Assembly: GCF_004367585.1 (NCBI RefSeq)
Contig: NZ_CP038015.1
Span: 1,866,001-1,930,000 of the forward strand
Reading direction: 5' to 3'
Source of the DNA: Paenisporosarcina antarctica
GTDB lineage: Bacteria > Bacillota > Bacilli > Bacillales_A > Planococcaceae
Length of the DNA: 64,000 nt
Below, piece by piece: positions 8,511 to 18,256 of this stretch (positions within the stretch are counted from its first letter, which is position 1; each line of letters starts with the position of its first letter). Position numbers and translations under genes: made by a program. The notes beneath the pieces were generated by a model, which was given only the letters and a program-made list of their open reading frames with translations, searched no databases and was not told the DNA's origin.

Positions 8511-9380
8511 ATGCTTAAAGGTATTAAATTTAAAAATATCTTTTTCATTTTGCTAGGTTCAGCCATTTTTAGTTTTGGTTTTGTCCATTTTAACATTCAA
8601 AACGAACTTGGTGAAGGCGGGTTTAGCGGGATTACATTAATATTGTTCTTCGTCTTTAAATTTGATCCAGCATTAATGAATTTATTATTAAATATACCAA
8701 TGTTTATTATTGGTTGGCGCCTACTTGGTCAAAAAGTATTTGTTTATACGATTATCGGAACTGTTTCTGTATCTATATTTATAAAGATATTCCAAATATA
8801 CGAAATCAATATTCAATTACAAGACGATTTATTTTTAGCATCGCTATTTGCAGGCGTTTTTGTTGGAATTGGACTTGGTATAATTTTTAGATATGGCGGA
8901 ACAACTGGTGGCGTAGATATTATTGCCCGACTCGCACATAAATATGTTGGATGGAGTATGGGGAAAACAATGTTTATCTTTGATGCAGCGGTAATTTTGC
9001 TTTCATGGTTAACATTTTTAGATCATCGCTCCATGATGTATACCTTGGTTGCCGTCTTTATCGGTTCTCGTGTCATTGACTTTGTTCAAGAAGCTGCATA
9101 CAAAGCTCGTGGTGCTTTTATTATTTCTGAATTTCAAAGTGAGATAGGTGATCGAATTGCCAGTGATATGGATCGCGGAGTAACCGTATTAAGAGGCTTT
9201 GGCCATTTCACAAAAGCTGATCGCGAAGTACTCTATTGCGTGGTTGGTCGCAATGAAATTGTGCGTTTAAAAAATATTATAACATCGATTGATCCACATG
9301 CCTTTGTGTCGGTAACAGAAGTTCACGATGTCATGGGTGAAGGGTTTACACTCGACGGGCAAAAACGTCCGATAGATTAA
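8511..9380 (+). CDS. ypjC: YitT family membrane protein (ypjC position)
   Basis: Integral membrane protein of 289 residues with about five hydrophobic helices in the first 190 and a soluble C-terminal DUF2179 domain. The GGTTGGVDIIARL motif near residue 130 is typical of the YitT family. The function is unknown. The start ATG follows GAGGTG by six bases. It occupies the place of B. subtilis ypjC next to ypjD, but here it is divergent from ypjD and ends at a bidirectional terminator shared with the protease gene that follows. Confidence 0.88.
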   Translation: MLKGIKFKNIFFILLGSAIFSFGFVHFNIQNELGEGGFSGITLILFFVFKFDPALMNLLLNIPMFIIGWRLLGQKVFVYTIIGTVSVSIFIKIFQIYEINIQLQDDLFLASLFAGVFVGIGLGIIFRYGGTTGGVDIIARLAHKYVGWSMGKTMFIFDAAVILLSWLTFLDHRSMMYTLVAVFIGSRVIDFVQEAAYKARGAFIISEFQSEIGDRIASDMDRGVTVLRGFGHFTKADREVLYCVVGRNEIVRLKNIITSIDPHAFVSVTEVHDVMGEGFTLDGQKRPID

Positions 9381-9435
9381 CATGATTGCGAAGCAAATCA
9401 TTTTAGATAAATTCTTTACTAACTAATAATACAAA

Positions 9436-9475
9436 AAAACTCACGAAGCATGATAATCATGCTTCGTGAGTTTTT
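9436..9475. terminator. Bidirectional terminator between convergent genes
   Basis: A near-perfect 16-base stem, ACTCACGAAGCATGAT with its complement, is flanked by an A run on the left and a T run on the right. It can stop both the YitT gene (plus) and the YugP-like gene (minus). Confidence 0.95.
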
Positions 9476-9479
9476 GGTT

Positions 9480-10166
9480 CTATTCTGAACGACTCATTCC
9501 TGTGTACATGAGTACTAAACGTACTAATTCAAGAACAGCAACTGCCGCAGCAGCTACATATGTCATTGCAGCAGCATTTAATACTTTTTTAGCATGTTTT
9601 TCTTCTTCGTTACGAATGACTCCATGAGATACAATTTCAGTCATCGCGCGACTAGAAGCATTGAACTCTACAGGTAAAGTAACAATTTGAAACACTACCC
9701 CTACAGCTAATAAAACGATACCTAATAGCAACATATTAGACATTCCTGCAAAAATACCAATCATTACGAAAATCCATGATGCATTTGACGAAATATTAGC
9801 AACAGGTACTAATTTATGACGCCATTGTAAAAACGTATATGCTTCTTTATGTTGAATAGCATGACCCACTTCGTGAGCAGCTATTGCTGTACCTGCTACA
9901 GATGCTTCATGGTAATTGTGAGAAGACAACGCAACAATTTTCGTCATTGGATTATAGTGATCACTTAGAAACCCTTGACTTTCTACAACTTTCACATCTT
10001 TCAAATCGTTTTGATCTAAAATTAAACGTGCTACTTGAGCACCTGTCATTCCAGAAGTTGAGCGTACTTTTGAGTACTTTTTATACGTGCGTTTGACTTT
10101 AAATTGCGCGTAAAGTGGTAACAATAGTAGTACGGCAAAGTAGAGCAAAAATCCCAAATCAACCAT
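9480..10166 (-). CDS. YugP-like neutral zinc metallopeptidase
   Basis: Membrane protein of 228 residues with HEVGH at 98-102, the zinc-binding HExxH motif of the YugP/DUF2227-type neutral metallopeptidases. There is a helix at residues 4-20, two further helices after the active site and one at the C-terminus. The conserved SGMTGAQVA and FLSDHYNP segments fit YugP. Its substrate is unknown. It sits where B. subtilis carries ypjB, so the locus has been rearranged. It ends at the shared bidirectional terminator. Confidence 0.87.
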   Translation of the reverse strand: MVDLGFLLYFAVLLLLPLYAQFKVKRTYKKYSKVRSTSGMTGAQVARLILDQNDLKDVKVVESQGFLSDHYNPMTKIVALSSHNYHEASVAGTAIAAHEVGHAIQHKEAYTFLQWRHKLVPVANISSNASWIFVMIGIFAGMSNMLLLGIVLLAVGVVFQIVTLPVEFNASSRAMTEIVSHGVIRNEEEKHAKKVLNAAAMTYVAAAAVAVLELVRLVLMYTGMSRSE

Positions 10167-10218
10167 CCTCCTATTTCTATCTACTTATTATTTTATATGC
10201 TGATTAGGAATTGAGCAA

Positions 10219-10818
10219 CTAATTCGTTTGCACATTCCGTGACGATTTGATGACCATGATTGCTAATAAAATACATGCAATTGACAACCAAAACGTAAAA
10301 TATCCAATCGTCTGGGTAAATTCACTTAAACTGCTATATATCGGCATTTGTCCAAAAACATAGTCAATTACGTCATTATGAAGTGTCCAAATAGCAGCAA
10401 TCAATAAATGGAACCAATTAAATTTATACATAGGAATATACAACACAGCTTGTAAAGCCATCGCAAAGTGACTAACAACAAGCATCCATCCTACGAAACC
10501 AATTGGTCCCGCTTCAAATTGCGTCCAAATATTCATAGCGACTGCCCAAAGACCATATTTTACTAAAGTAATCAACGCTAGTGCTTCTATTAGTTTAAAA
10601 TGTCGTCCAATTAACCAACCGAGTAAAGCAATTGAAAAAAATAAACTTGCAGTCGGACTATCTGGAACAAAAATCAGAAATATAGGTTCGGTTATTTCCA
10701 TCTGCCATCTATACCAATAGAAGCCGTAGACAGTACCTAGAATATTAATAATGAGCAATAACCACATGAATGGTTTATAAAATATTATGTATTTAATTTG
10801 AGTGAATAATGGATTCAC
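10219..10818 (-). CDS. ypjA: DUF1405 membrane protein (ypjA)
   Basis: Membrane protein of 199 residues with six or so hydrophobic helices, matching B. subtilis YpjA in length and in its position after qcrABC. The N-terminal helix plus WYRWQ, the FVPDSPTASLFF segment and the C-terminal TQTIGYFTFWLS helix are the recognisable parts. Function unknown. It may help membrane or respiratory functions given the neighbour, but that is inference only. Confidence 0.85.
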   Translation of the reverse strand: MNPLFTQIKYIIFYKPFMWLLLIINILGTVYGFYWYRWQMEITEPIFLIFVPDSPTASLFFSIALLGWLIGRHFKLIEALALITLVKYGLWAVAMNIWTQFEAGPIGFVGWMLVVSHFAMALQAVLYIPMYKFNWFHLLIAAIWTLHNDVIDYVFGQMPIYSSLSEFTQTIGYFTFWLSIACILLAIMVIKSSRNVQTN

Positions 10819-11072
10819 TTTTACACGACTCCTTTTTCTAGAAATAGTGTCACTCTAGTTAGACTCCCTCAATAATGATGGATCCCACTCATTCATAAAC
10901 GAGTTTCTTAGCTGGACACAATAACTACATGTAAAAAATGTTTTATTGATTAAACAGACTTTATGATAAAGATACTGAAAAGCTTAAAGCATCATCTAGT
11001 TTGACAGTATTGTTCAAAGACTGAATACAAAACATTATGTGTAGCCCGAAAATACTCATACTTTCTATCTAA
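10819..11072. other. Intergenic region upstream of ypjA
   Basis: About 250 bases between ypjA and the qcr terminator. AT-rich, no open frame with a ribosome binding site, no strong hairpin. It probably holds the ypjA promoter, but I cannot point to convincing boxes. Confidence 0.4.
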
Positions 11073-11102
11073 CAAAAAAAGAGCCAGTTTCCTGACTCTT
11101 TC
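11073..11102 (-). terminator. Terminator of the qcr operon
   Basis: AGAGTCAG and its partner CTGGCTCT form a hairpin with a GAAA-type loop, followed on the minus strand by seven T residues. It lies ten bases after the qcrC stop. Confidence 0.92.
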
Positions 11103-11111
11103 TCGGTTTTA

Positions 11112-11873
11112 TCATGGACTTAACTCATCAATAAATTTAGCTAATTCCTGTAACTCTTCATCAGTACCTTCCCAAAGGCCAGCAGCCATGGTACCTTGAC
11201 CATATACCGCGATATCAGCAATCTCTTCAGCTGTTTTATCGGTTGTTGCAAGGGACGGTCCTAAACCACCTTCAAATGCATTACCGTGACAACCTATACA
11301 AGAAGCTTGTGAGTATATCTTATACCCTTCTGCTTCTGTGTCGAATTGTGCTTCTTCACGAATTTCACCTTGAGCTTTTGCTGCTTCCCAATCATGGTTA
11401 ACAACTGATTCCCAAGTCAAGTAAATCATTGATGCGAGTGCAAGTAACATAAATGCCGTTGGTAACGGACGTTTAAATGCACGACGTTCTGGACCTTTGT
11501 CCATAAATGGCGCAAGTAATAGTGCACCAAATGCTAGTCCTGGAATTACAATTGCTCCGATTACATTAAATGGACCAGAAGCAAATTCATATTTTAGTAA
11601 TTGATATAAGAACAAGAAATACCAGTCCGGTAATGGAATATATCCTGTGTCTGTTGGATCCGCTTGACGTTCAAGTGGTGATGGATGTGCAACAGTTAAG
11701 ATTAAATAACCAACTAAGAAAACTGAACCAACCATCCATTCTTTCAATAAGAAGTTAGGCCAGAAAGCTTCTGTTTTGCCTGGATACTCGGAGTAGTCTT
11801 TTGGAATATTCGATTTGCGATCTGCAGGTATACGAGAATCCCCGACAAATTTCATTCCTTTTCCGCGATGCAT
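11112..11873 (-). CDS. qcrC: Menaquinol:cytochrome c reductase cytochrome b/c subunit (qcrC)
   Basis: Third subunit of the Bacillus-type bc complex: the C-terminal half of cytochrome b (three helices) fused to a cytochrome c domain. The haem-attachment motif CIGCH lies near residue 192, and a methionine ligand is expected in GTMAAG near the C-terminus. Its 253 residues are close to the B. subtilis length. The start follows AGGAGGGG. Cytochrome maturation would use the resABC system encoded at 54-58 kb. Confidence 0.96.
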   Translation of the reverse strand: MHRGKGMKFVGDSRIPADRKSNIPKDYSEYPGKTEAFWPNFLLKEWMVGSVFLVGYLILTVAHPSPLERQADPTDTGYIPLPDWYFLFLYQLLKYEFASGPFNVIGAIVIPGLAFGALLLAPFMDKGPERRAFKRPLPTAFMLLALASMIYLTWESVVNHDWEAAKAQGEIREEAQFDTEAEGYKIYSQASCIGCHGNAFEGGLGPSLATTDKTAEEIADIAVYGQGTMAAGLWEGTDEELQELAKFIDELSP

Positions 11874-11913
11874 AGTGTCCCCTCCTTTTAAAAATCATCA
11901 AAGACGCTGTAGC

Positions 11914-12588
11914 TTACAACGGTCCTGAAATACCTTGTTTACGAATCATGATAAAGTGTGCTGCAAGCAACCCAAGCAAAGCAGCTGGTAAGAAGAATAC
12001 ATGAATCGCAAAGAATCGTGTTAACGTTTGTGCACCGAGGATAGCTTCATCACCGGCTAACAAGGTTTTTATTGCGCCTCCAATAAACGGAACGGATGCG
12101 GCAATTTCAATACCTACTTTCGTTGCAAACAACGCTTTCATGTCCCAAGGAAGTAGATAACCTGTGAAACCTAAACCTAAAATAACGCCTAAAATTAACA
12201 CGCCGACTACCCAGTTTAGTTCACGAGGTTTTTTATAAGAACCTGTAAAGAATACACGTAATGTATGAAGGAATATCATCACGATTACGAGTGAAGATCC
12301 CCAGTGATGCATACCACGCACAATTTCACCGAATGCTACTTCATTTTGTAAGTAGTAAACTGATTTCCATGCATTTTCAATATCTGGCGTATAGTACATT
12401 GTTAAAAACATACCCGAAAGAATTTGAATTACTGTTATGAAGAAAGTTAATCCCCCGAAACAATAAACGAATGCAGAAAAATGATGTGCAGGGTTAACGT
12501 GCTCTGGAACTTCATGATCTGCAATATCACGCCAAATAGGAGTAATATCCAGACGTTCATCTACCCAATCGTAAATTTTATTTAGCAC
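11914..12588 (-). CDS. qcrB: Menaquinol:cytochrome c reductase cytochrome b subunit (qcrB)
   Basis: Cytochrome b6-type membrane subunit of 224 residues with four helices and the histidine pairs for the two b haems, for example in RGMHHWGSS and FFAIHVFFLP. GLGFTGYLLPWD marks the quinone site. It is the middle gene of qcrABC and passes electrons from menaquinol to the Rieske centre and the haems. Confidence 0.96.
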   Translation of the reverse strand: MLNKIYDWVDERLDITPIWRDIADHEVPEHVNPAHHFSAFVYCFGGLTFFITVIQILSGMFLTMYYTPDIENAWKSVYYLQNEVAFGEIVRGMHHWGSSLVIVMIFLHTLRVFFTGSYKKPRELNWVVGVLILGVILGLGFTGYLLPWDMKALFATKVGIEIAASVPFIGGAIKTLLAGDEAILGAQTLTRFFAIHVFFLPAALLGLLAAHFIMIRKQGISGPL

Positions 12589-12608
12589 TAACGTCGTACC
12601 CCCTTACT

Positions 12609-13112
12609 TTAAACTAATGTATTTGGTCGTGTTTTACCGATTTGTAACAGACCATCTTTTTCACGTGTTTCAAACTCATCCAAGGGACCAAGCGGTGGTG
12701 TACCTTTAATGTTTTCACCATTCTTTTTATATCGGCCAGCATGACATGGACAGAAGAATTGATCTTTATGATCTGGAGTTCCTGCCCAGCTTACCGTACA
12801 ACCTAAATGTTTACATACTGGTGATAATGCAATTAATTTGTCGCCTTCTTTGTAAACCCATACAAAGCTTGTTACATCAGATGTATACCATCCATCCACT
12901 TGTTCAAATGAAAAGTCTACTCTTACCGGAACTTCAGTAAGCTCTGCTACTTTTTTATCTGTCGGTATAAAGTCTCCACCTTCAGCTTTTTGCAATACTG
13001 GATCGATTGCAAAACGAACCATTGGCATTAACATACCTGCAGCCATAAACCCACCAACACCTGTTAATGTGTAGTTAAGGAATTGACGTCTTGATACTCG
13101 ATTATTACTCAT
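12609..13112 (-). CDS. qcrA: Menaquinol:cytochrome c reductase Rieske iron-sulfur subunit (qcrA)
   Basis: Rieske [2Fe-2S] protein of 167 residues. The cluster ligands are Cys100 and His102 in PVCKHLGC and Cys121 and His124 in CPCHAG; Cys105 and Cys123 form the disulfide. The N-terminus has SRRQF followed by a hydrophobic segment, a twin-arginine type signal anchor. First gene of the operon. The start follows the ribosome binding site GGGG. Confidence 0.96.
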   Translation of the reverse strand: MSNNRVSRRQFLNYTLTGVGGFMAAGMLMPMVRFAIDPVLQKAEGGDFIPTDKKVAELTEVPVRVDFSFEQVDGWYTSDVTSFVWVYKEGDKLIALSPVCKHLGCTVSWAGTPDHKDQFFCPCHAGRYKKNGENIKGTPPLGPLDEFETREKDGLLQIGKTRPNTLV

Positions 13113-13264
13113 CCTTTACCCCCCTCTAACTTTAAAGGTCAGTCCAACGGACATACTTATACAAAAAATAGTAAAACTAGGACAGTTCTATGATAGCTCA
13201 ATAAAAAACGAAGGTCAATATTCCATTAGATGTTAAAGTGTACTTTGTGAACATTTCTTGAAGC

Positions 13265-13729
13265 TTATGTCGAAGAATCAGCCCAACGTTTTGCAAATAC
13301 AGGAATTATTTGTCTTAATTGGTCTTCCAATACAGATTGACGCAATCTTTGATCCATATGTTCTAGTGGAATTGATGGCGTATAAATGACATTTAATGCG
13401 TTCGCTTCAGTTCCCCAACTCATGTCACTAGAAACAAAAAACAAATGCTTAAAACCCGCTTCTTTTAACATTTCAGACCACTCATTCCCTAATTGTTGCC
13501 TACTCGACTTAAGTGTATACGATACCGGAGGCAATAAAACTACTCTTCCTTTAAATTGATTTTCAATAAATACTGTAAGTGCCATTAAAAATTCGGCGCT
13601 TGAAGCATTTTGTTTAACTTGACTTGCTTGTCCATCAATTAATAATAATGGAATCACGGCAGTATCAATAAATTCCTTTTGATCTAAAAATACACTCACA
13701 TCTTTTGAATTCCAGTACATATTATTCAA
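13265..13729 (-). CDS. ypiF: DUF2487 protein (ypiF)
   Basis: Soluble protein of 154 residues that matches YpiF in position (between ypiB and qcrA) and in the opening MYWNSKDVSVFLDQKEFIDT-type sequence. It has no catalytic motif that I can name. Function unknown. The conserved order ypiA-ypiB-ypiF-qcrABC suggests a role linked to respiration or the cell cycle, which is inference. Confidence 0.85.
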   Translation of the reverse strand: MNNMYWNSKDVSVFLDQKEFIDTAVIPLLLIDGQASQVKQNASSAEFLMALTVFIENQFKGRVVLLPPVSYTLKSSRQQLGNEWSEMLKEAGFKHLFFVSSDMSWGTEANALNVIYTPSIPLEHMDQRLRQSVLEDQLRQIIPVFAKRWADSST

Positions 13730-13736
13730 TTCCTCT

Positions 13737-13765
13737 CAACAAAAAACTTCATCGTATATACGATG
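13737..13765 (-). terminator. Terminator after ypiB
   Basis: A perfect palindrome, ACTTCATCGTATATACGATGAAGT, is followed on the minus strand by TTTTTTG. It lies just after the ypiB stop and before ypiF. Confidence 0.88.
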
Positions 13766-13768
13766 AAG

Positions 13769-14323
13769 TTAGGATTTAGATGATTCTTTCATTCCCCGTA
13801 GCAACTTAGACAATTCAAGAAATCGTTCTTTATCATTCGCATCTAAAGCTTCATCAATTTGTTTTAATATATTTTCTTCTCTAAAAGAATTCATACTTAT
13901 TTTTAGTACTTCTTCTGCTATAAGACGATCTTTATCATTAATGTGCAAATATTTCGGCATAAATGGATTTTCTTCTAATACTGCTAAAAACTCTGAGCTT
14001 GGTGGGATGTTTGGGAAATTCAGTTGAATGAACATATCTTCGTTTGGATGTAAACGCAAGTCGTGAAATGATTTTTCAGCATCTGCAGTCATTAAGTTAC
14101 CTTTATAAAAGCGAAAAGGCACGCCACCAGATTCTGTAACAGACATGACCATGGCTCTCGGACAGTAATGAGCTTCTTCTACAAAATGTACTTTTTGTAG
14201 TAAGTCATCATGACTTAATAAATAATTGAGTATCCATACGCATTCTCTTCGTTTCATTTGATATCTTTTCAAAAACCAGCGCACAAATTCTTTCTTTTCA
14301 ATCACAGAAACAGAAGCGGTCAT
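13769..14323 (-). CDS. ypiB: UPF0302 protein with IDEAL domain (ypiB)
   Basis: Protein of 184 residues matching B. subtilis YpiB. The N-terminal UPF0302 domain includes FLKRYQMKRRECVWILNYL, and a short C-terminal IDEAL-type segment (IDEALDANDKERFLELSK) follows. The start ATG 14323 comes after GAAAGGAGGAGTAGT; the ten upstream codons read through that site. Role unknown. Coupled behind ypiA. Confidence 0.87.
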   Translation of the reverse strand: MTASVSVIEKKEFVRWFLKRYQMKRRECVWILNYLLSHDDLLQKVHFVEEAHYCPRAMVMSVTESGGVPFRFYKGNLMTADAEKSFHDLRLHPNEDMFIQLNFPNIPPSSEFLAVLEENPFMPKYLHINDKDRLIAEEVLKISMNSFREENILKQIDEALDANDKERFLELSKLLRGMKESSKS

Positions 14324-14336
14324 ACTACTCCTCCTT

Positions 14337-15590
14337 TCACGACAAGGATTCAATCAAGTCTTGCCATCTTTCTTCATTTGGTTCCAAATAAAGTAATTGT
14401 TTACCTATTTCTAGGGCTTCATCTCGTTTTCCTTCTTCTAGCAGAAAATAAACGAATTTCTCCATGAAAATTGTGTCTTCCTTATGATCAGTATATGCCA
14501 AAGAATAAAATGCGTATGCACGTTCAAAATTTTCTTCTTTCGCGTAAGCTTCAGCTGCAAATGGGTATAAAGCTGACCAGTCATCTTGATTGGATGAAAT
14601 CATTTCAACCAGTTCAATGACATCTTGATCTCTTTCTGCCGCATGTAAAAACGATACCAAGGACAATGTAGCTTCCATATATTCAGGGTCTAATACGATT
14701 GCCTGTCTTAAATGTTGTTCAGCATCCGTTGTTATGCCCATTTTTAAGGCCATTTTACCTGCGAATAAATAAAGTTCTTTATCATACTCATCACGAGTTA
14801 ATCCTTCTAATATCGCTTCGTATGCTTGCTCATGGTCATCTAACATGCTATAAGCTTGCGATAGTAATAAGTGAGCTGAGAAATAATCTGGGTCCAATGT
14901 TTTTACTTCATTCAGCTTTCGAACTGACAGGTCATACTCTTTTGCTTGAAAAGCAGCATATGCGAGCCCAAACAGCAAATCAGGTGTAACTTGATGAGTT
15001 AACGATTCTTCATAATAAGGAATTGCATGTTCATAAGCGGCTCCCGCACTATATACTTCAGCTAAGCGTTCTGATAAACGGACTCCTGCAATTTCTTCAG
15101 TATGTTCTTTTAAATTTTCATATAAACGAATAGCTTCTAGATATTTCCCCATTTCTAATAATAATTCTGCTTTGGCAAAAATTAATACTGATTCATCTGG
15201 CAATAGTATAAGTGCTTGATTAATTTTTTGTTCAGCAGCTTCGTATAATCCTTGCATCTGATAATAATCAGCTAAACTTAACAGTGCTTGAGGATATTCA
15301 TCTGTATGTTCTTCAATACTAGTAAGTAACAAGAGAGCCTCATCTTCTTCGTCTATTTCCATCAGAACTTGTGCACGATCAATTTTCAGCTGTGCTTCTT
15401 CAGGAAATAAAAACTGTAGATACTCTAGTACTTGTTCACCTTCTTTTAAATAACCAGCTTGAATTAGCATATTTGCAATCTCATATTGAGCTTCTGGTTC
15501 ACTTGAAAGTTGTAGTGTTTCAATTAAGGATTGGACAGTTTGTAAATCTCCAGCTTCAATAGCTTCAATAAATTTTTGACTAATTTCCAT
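14337..15590 (-). CDS. ypiA: TPR-repeat protein (ypiA)
   Basis: Acidic protein of about 417 residues built from tetratricopeptide repeats; recurring A..Y...G....A motifs run from residue 5 to the end. No signal peptide. It likely acts as a scaffold for protein contacts. Candidate starts are ATG 15593 and 15590 behind GGGTG; I give 15590. Position between aroA and ypiB as in B. subtilis. Confidence 0.87.
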   Translation of the reverse strand: MEISQKFIEAIEAGDLQTVQSLIETLQLSSEPEAQYEIANMLIQAGYLKEGEQVLEYLQFLFPEEAQLKIDRAQVLMEIDEEDEALLLLTSIEEHTDEYPQALLSLADYYQMQGLYEAAEQKINQALILLPDESVLIFAKAELLLEMGKYLEAIRLYENLKEHTEEIAGVRLSERLAEVYSAGAAYEHAIPYYEESLTHQVTPDLLFGLAYAAFQAKEYDLSVRKLNEVKTLDPDYFSAHLLLSQAYSMLDDHEQAYEAILEGLTRDEYDKELYLFAGKMALKMGITTDAEQHLRQAIVLDPEYMEATLSLVSFLHAAERDQDVIELVEMISSNQDDWSALYPFAAEAYAKEENFERAYAFYSLAYTDHKEDTIFMEKFVYFLLEEGKRDEALEIGKQLLYLEPNEERWQDLIESLS

Positions 15591-15653
15591 CATTATCACC
15601 CGTTTTCTTTCTTATTCATACCATATGCTACATCACGACTATCTCATTCACAA

Positions 15654-15686
15654 GAAAAAACTCCCCATTAGCGGAGAGTCTCAAAA
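15654..15686 (-). terminator. Terminator of the aromatic operon
   Basis: ACTCTCCGC and GGGGAGT form a hairpin followed by TTTTTTC on the minus strand. The left arm includes the last codons and stop of aroA. Confidence 0.85.
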
Positions 15687-16975
15687 GACGACACGATTCG
15701 TAAATGGTCAAAGAAGTTTGGATAAGATACGGAAATACACGAAGCGTGTTCAATTTCGATTGGTTGTGTTGAAATAACAGAAGCAATAGCACCCATCATG
15801 CCGATTCTGTGATCGCCATATGATTGTAATTTCCCTCCAGATAAAGTGACGGGGCCTTTAATAATCATACCGTCATCAGTTGCCTCAATATCAGCACCTA
15901 ATTTTTTTAATTCATGAACTACGGCTGCGATACGATCTGTCTCTTTTACTTTTAATTCCTCTGCATCTTTAATCACGGTCGTTCCATGTGCTTGGGTCGC
16001 AAGCAATGCAATGATAGGAATTTCATCAATTAATCGAGGAATTAGTTCACCACCGATTTCAATAGCATTTAATTTTGATGATTTAATCGTCAATGTACCA
16101 ATTGGTTCTTCACTTTCAGAGTCATTTACCTCTATTTCTAAATTTGCACCCATTTGCTGAAGAACATCTACTATTCCAGTACGAGTTGGATTTAAGCCGA
16201 CATGCTCTAAACGAATAGAACTTTCTGTAGCAATTGCCCCTGCCACTAAAAAGAAAGCTGCGGAAGAAATATCCCCTGGCACTTCTACGTGAGTTCCTGT
16301 AAGTTGTTGACCACCTTGCAACTTAATTACACCTTTTTCAGTAGTGATTTCTGCTCCAAACTGCCTTAACATACGCTCTGTATGGTCGCGAGACACTTCG
16401 GACTCACGAACAGTCGTTACTCCTTTTGCTCGGAGACCAGCAAGTAAGATAGCAGACTTTACTTGTGCGCTTGCAACAGGCATGGTGTAGTCGATTGCTG
16501 ATAATTGCGTTCCTTGCACAGCAAGTGGTGTGAATTGCCCATCACTTCTCCCTGAAATTAGAGCACCCATTTGTCTTAAAGGTTGGATGACTCGTTTCAT
16601 CGGTCTTTTCGCAATCGATTCATCACCAATTAGGACGCTATGCACCTTGGACCCCGCTAACATTCCAAGCATCAACCTTGTTGTTGTACCAGAGTTACCT
16701 GTGTCTAAAATATCAATTGGCTCTTTCCAATTTTCCATTCCATTGCTAGTGATGGTGACATTCGTACCACTTATTTGAATGTCTACCCCAAGCTTTTTAA
16801 AACACGAGATTGTACTTAAACAATCGTCACCGAGTAAAAATCCGTTAATTGTTGTAACCCCTTTTGCCATCGCCCCAAACATGATAGAACGATGTGAAAT
16901 CGACTTATCCCCAGGCACGCGAAGAGAACCTTGAAGAGGCGATTGGTTAGCTTGCAATTTGATGGAATCATTCAA
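15668..16975 (-). CDS. aroA: 5-enolpyruvylshikimate-3-phosphate synthase (aroA; aroE in B. subtilis)
   Basis: Adds enolpyruvyl to shikimate 3-phosphate. [14 protein letters not shown] near the N-terminus is the substrate-binding signature, and [12 protein letters not shown] and [12 protein letters not shown] follow. The open frame extends about 50 codons upstream, but that part has no family similarity. TTG 16975 (or GTG 16984) lies after AAGGAT and gives about 435 residues, the usual length. The exact start is uncertain. Last gene of the aro cluster. Confidence 0.93.
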   Translation of the reverse strand: MNDSIKLQANQSPLQGSLRVPGDKSISHRSIMFGAMAKGVTTINGFLLGDDCLSTISCFKKLGVDIQISGTNVTITSNGMENWKEPIDILDTGNSGTTTRLMLGMLAGSKVHSVLIGDESIAKRPMKRVIQPLRQMGALISGRSDGQFTPLAVQGTQLSAIDYTMPVASAQVKSAILLAGLRAKGVTTVRESEVSRDHTERMLRQFGAEITTEKGVIKLQGGQQLTGTHVEVPGDISSAAFFLVAGAIATESSIRLEHVGLNPTRTGIVDVLQQMGANLEIEVNDSESEEPIGTLTIKSSKLNAIEIGGELIPRLIDEIPIIALLATQAHGTTVIKDAEELKVKETDRIAAVVHELKKLGADIEATDDGMIIKGPVTLSGGKLQSYGDHRIGMMGAIASVISTQPIEIEHASCISVSYPNFFDHLRIVSSFETLR

Positions 16976-17155
16976 TACACTCACATCCTTAATAATATAT
17001 AAGAAATAATTAAAGTTCTGGTAAATTTCGCGAGTAATACTTTGGCTTACACGAAGTGGGTCATAAAGGATTTGTGAAAATGCTTTGCTTTGCATTTTGT
17101 GACGAGTAACCGCAGAAAAATCACAATGTTTCAAATTAAGACTTGGTGTGTATTC

Positions 17156-18256
17156 TTATGAAATATACGTTTCATAAGTTGTTTCTTGTTGTATGCTAAT
17201 AGCTGCACGTTCGCGGTCTTCTGTCGTTTGAAAGCTAATCACTAAAATCCCAAACACGTCTTCACGTGTTTCAACAATACGTAAATTTGTAATACTGATT
17301 AAATGCTTCGCTAAAAGTCCCGTCACTTCTGAAATGACACCAGGGTAGTCAGGAACATCGATATGTAAATCAAATACAGAGTACATAGCACCTTGAGAAG
17401 TTATTGGCAATTCATCTCTTACGAATTTAGCTCTTGTAAAATAGTGTTCAATATTTTCGGATTTCGCTTCCATAAGCATCGTTTTAACTGTATCCATTTC
17501 ACTTTGCCAATTATCTAGTTGTTTGACTAATTCGAGACGATTTTGAATCGTAATATCTCTCCACATAATTGGGTTTGAAGAGGCAATTCTGGTGATATCT
17601 CTGAATCCTCCTGCAGCAAGTTGTCTAGTAAACGGATATTCCTCGTTTTCACTGGATAATTGATGAACTAGAGAAGCTGCAACAAGATGTGGAAAATGGC
17701 TTACTACAGCTGTCATATGATCATGCTCTCTTGCATTAATACGCAGTATCTTCCCTTTTGTTGGTTGCAAAATAGCTTCAAGTGTTCGTATTTGGATTTC
17801 ATCTTCATGCTCTACTGGCGTAATAATGTAGTAAGCATTTTCAAACAAATGCGCTTTCGCAGCTTCAATTCCACTTTTATGTGAACCAGCCATTGGATGT
17901 CCGCCAATAAAAGTGAGTCCAATCTCTTTCAGAGATTTTGCTTTTTCCATTATCATTTTTTTTGTACTGCCCGTGTCTGATAAGATAACACCTTTTTTGA
18001 GTTGCCAGTTTTGCACTTCATTCATCAATTGTATTGTGGCATTAACCGGTGTAGCAAAGATAATGACATCTGCCAATGCCGCGGATTCTTCTAGGTTGAA
18101 CGCCATATCATCAATGACACCTAACTTTTTTGCTTTTCGTACTGTATGTGAATCCGCGTCAAAACCAATCACGTTCACTTCAGGATTTTTTTGAATCGCT
18201 AAAGCAAGTGAACCGCCAATCAATCCCAATCCAACAATTAATACATGCGTTGTCAT
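17156..18256 (-). CDS. tyrA: Prephenate dehydrogenase with ACT domain (tyrA)
   Basis: Oxidatively decarboxylates prephenate to 4-hydroxyphenylpyruvate for tyrosine. The NAD-binding loop GLGLIGGSLA is at residues 8-17, GGHPMAGSHKSG near 133, and a C-terminal ACT domain (from about residue 296) probably senses tyrosine. Its 366 residues are typical of Bacillus TyrA. The start overlaps the hisC stop by four bases. A gap of about 180 bases follows before aroA. Confidence 0.95.
   Translation of the reverse strand: MTTHVLIVGLGLIGGSLALAIQKNPEVNVIGFDADSHTVRKAKKLGVIDDMAFNLEESAALADVIIFATPVNATIQLMNEVQNWQLKKGVILSDTGSTKKMIMEKAKSLKEIGLTFIGGHPMAGSHKSGIEAAKAHLFENAYYIITPVEHEDEIQIRTLEAILQPTKGKILRINAREHDHMTAVVSHFPHLVAASLVHQLSSENEEYPFTRQLAAGGFRDITRIASSNPIMWRDITIQNRLELVKQLDNWQSEMDTVKTMLMEAKSENIEHYFTRAKFVRDELPITSQGAMYSVFDLHIDVPDYPGVISEVTGLLAKHLISITNLRIVETREDVFGILVISFQTTEDRERAAISIQQETTYETYIS

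Noticed and set aside
16984-17134. N-terminal extension of aroA by about 50 residues
   Set aside because: The extra part lacks family similarity, and TTG/GTG starts near 16975-16984 have a ribosome binding site and give the normal length.
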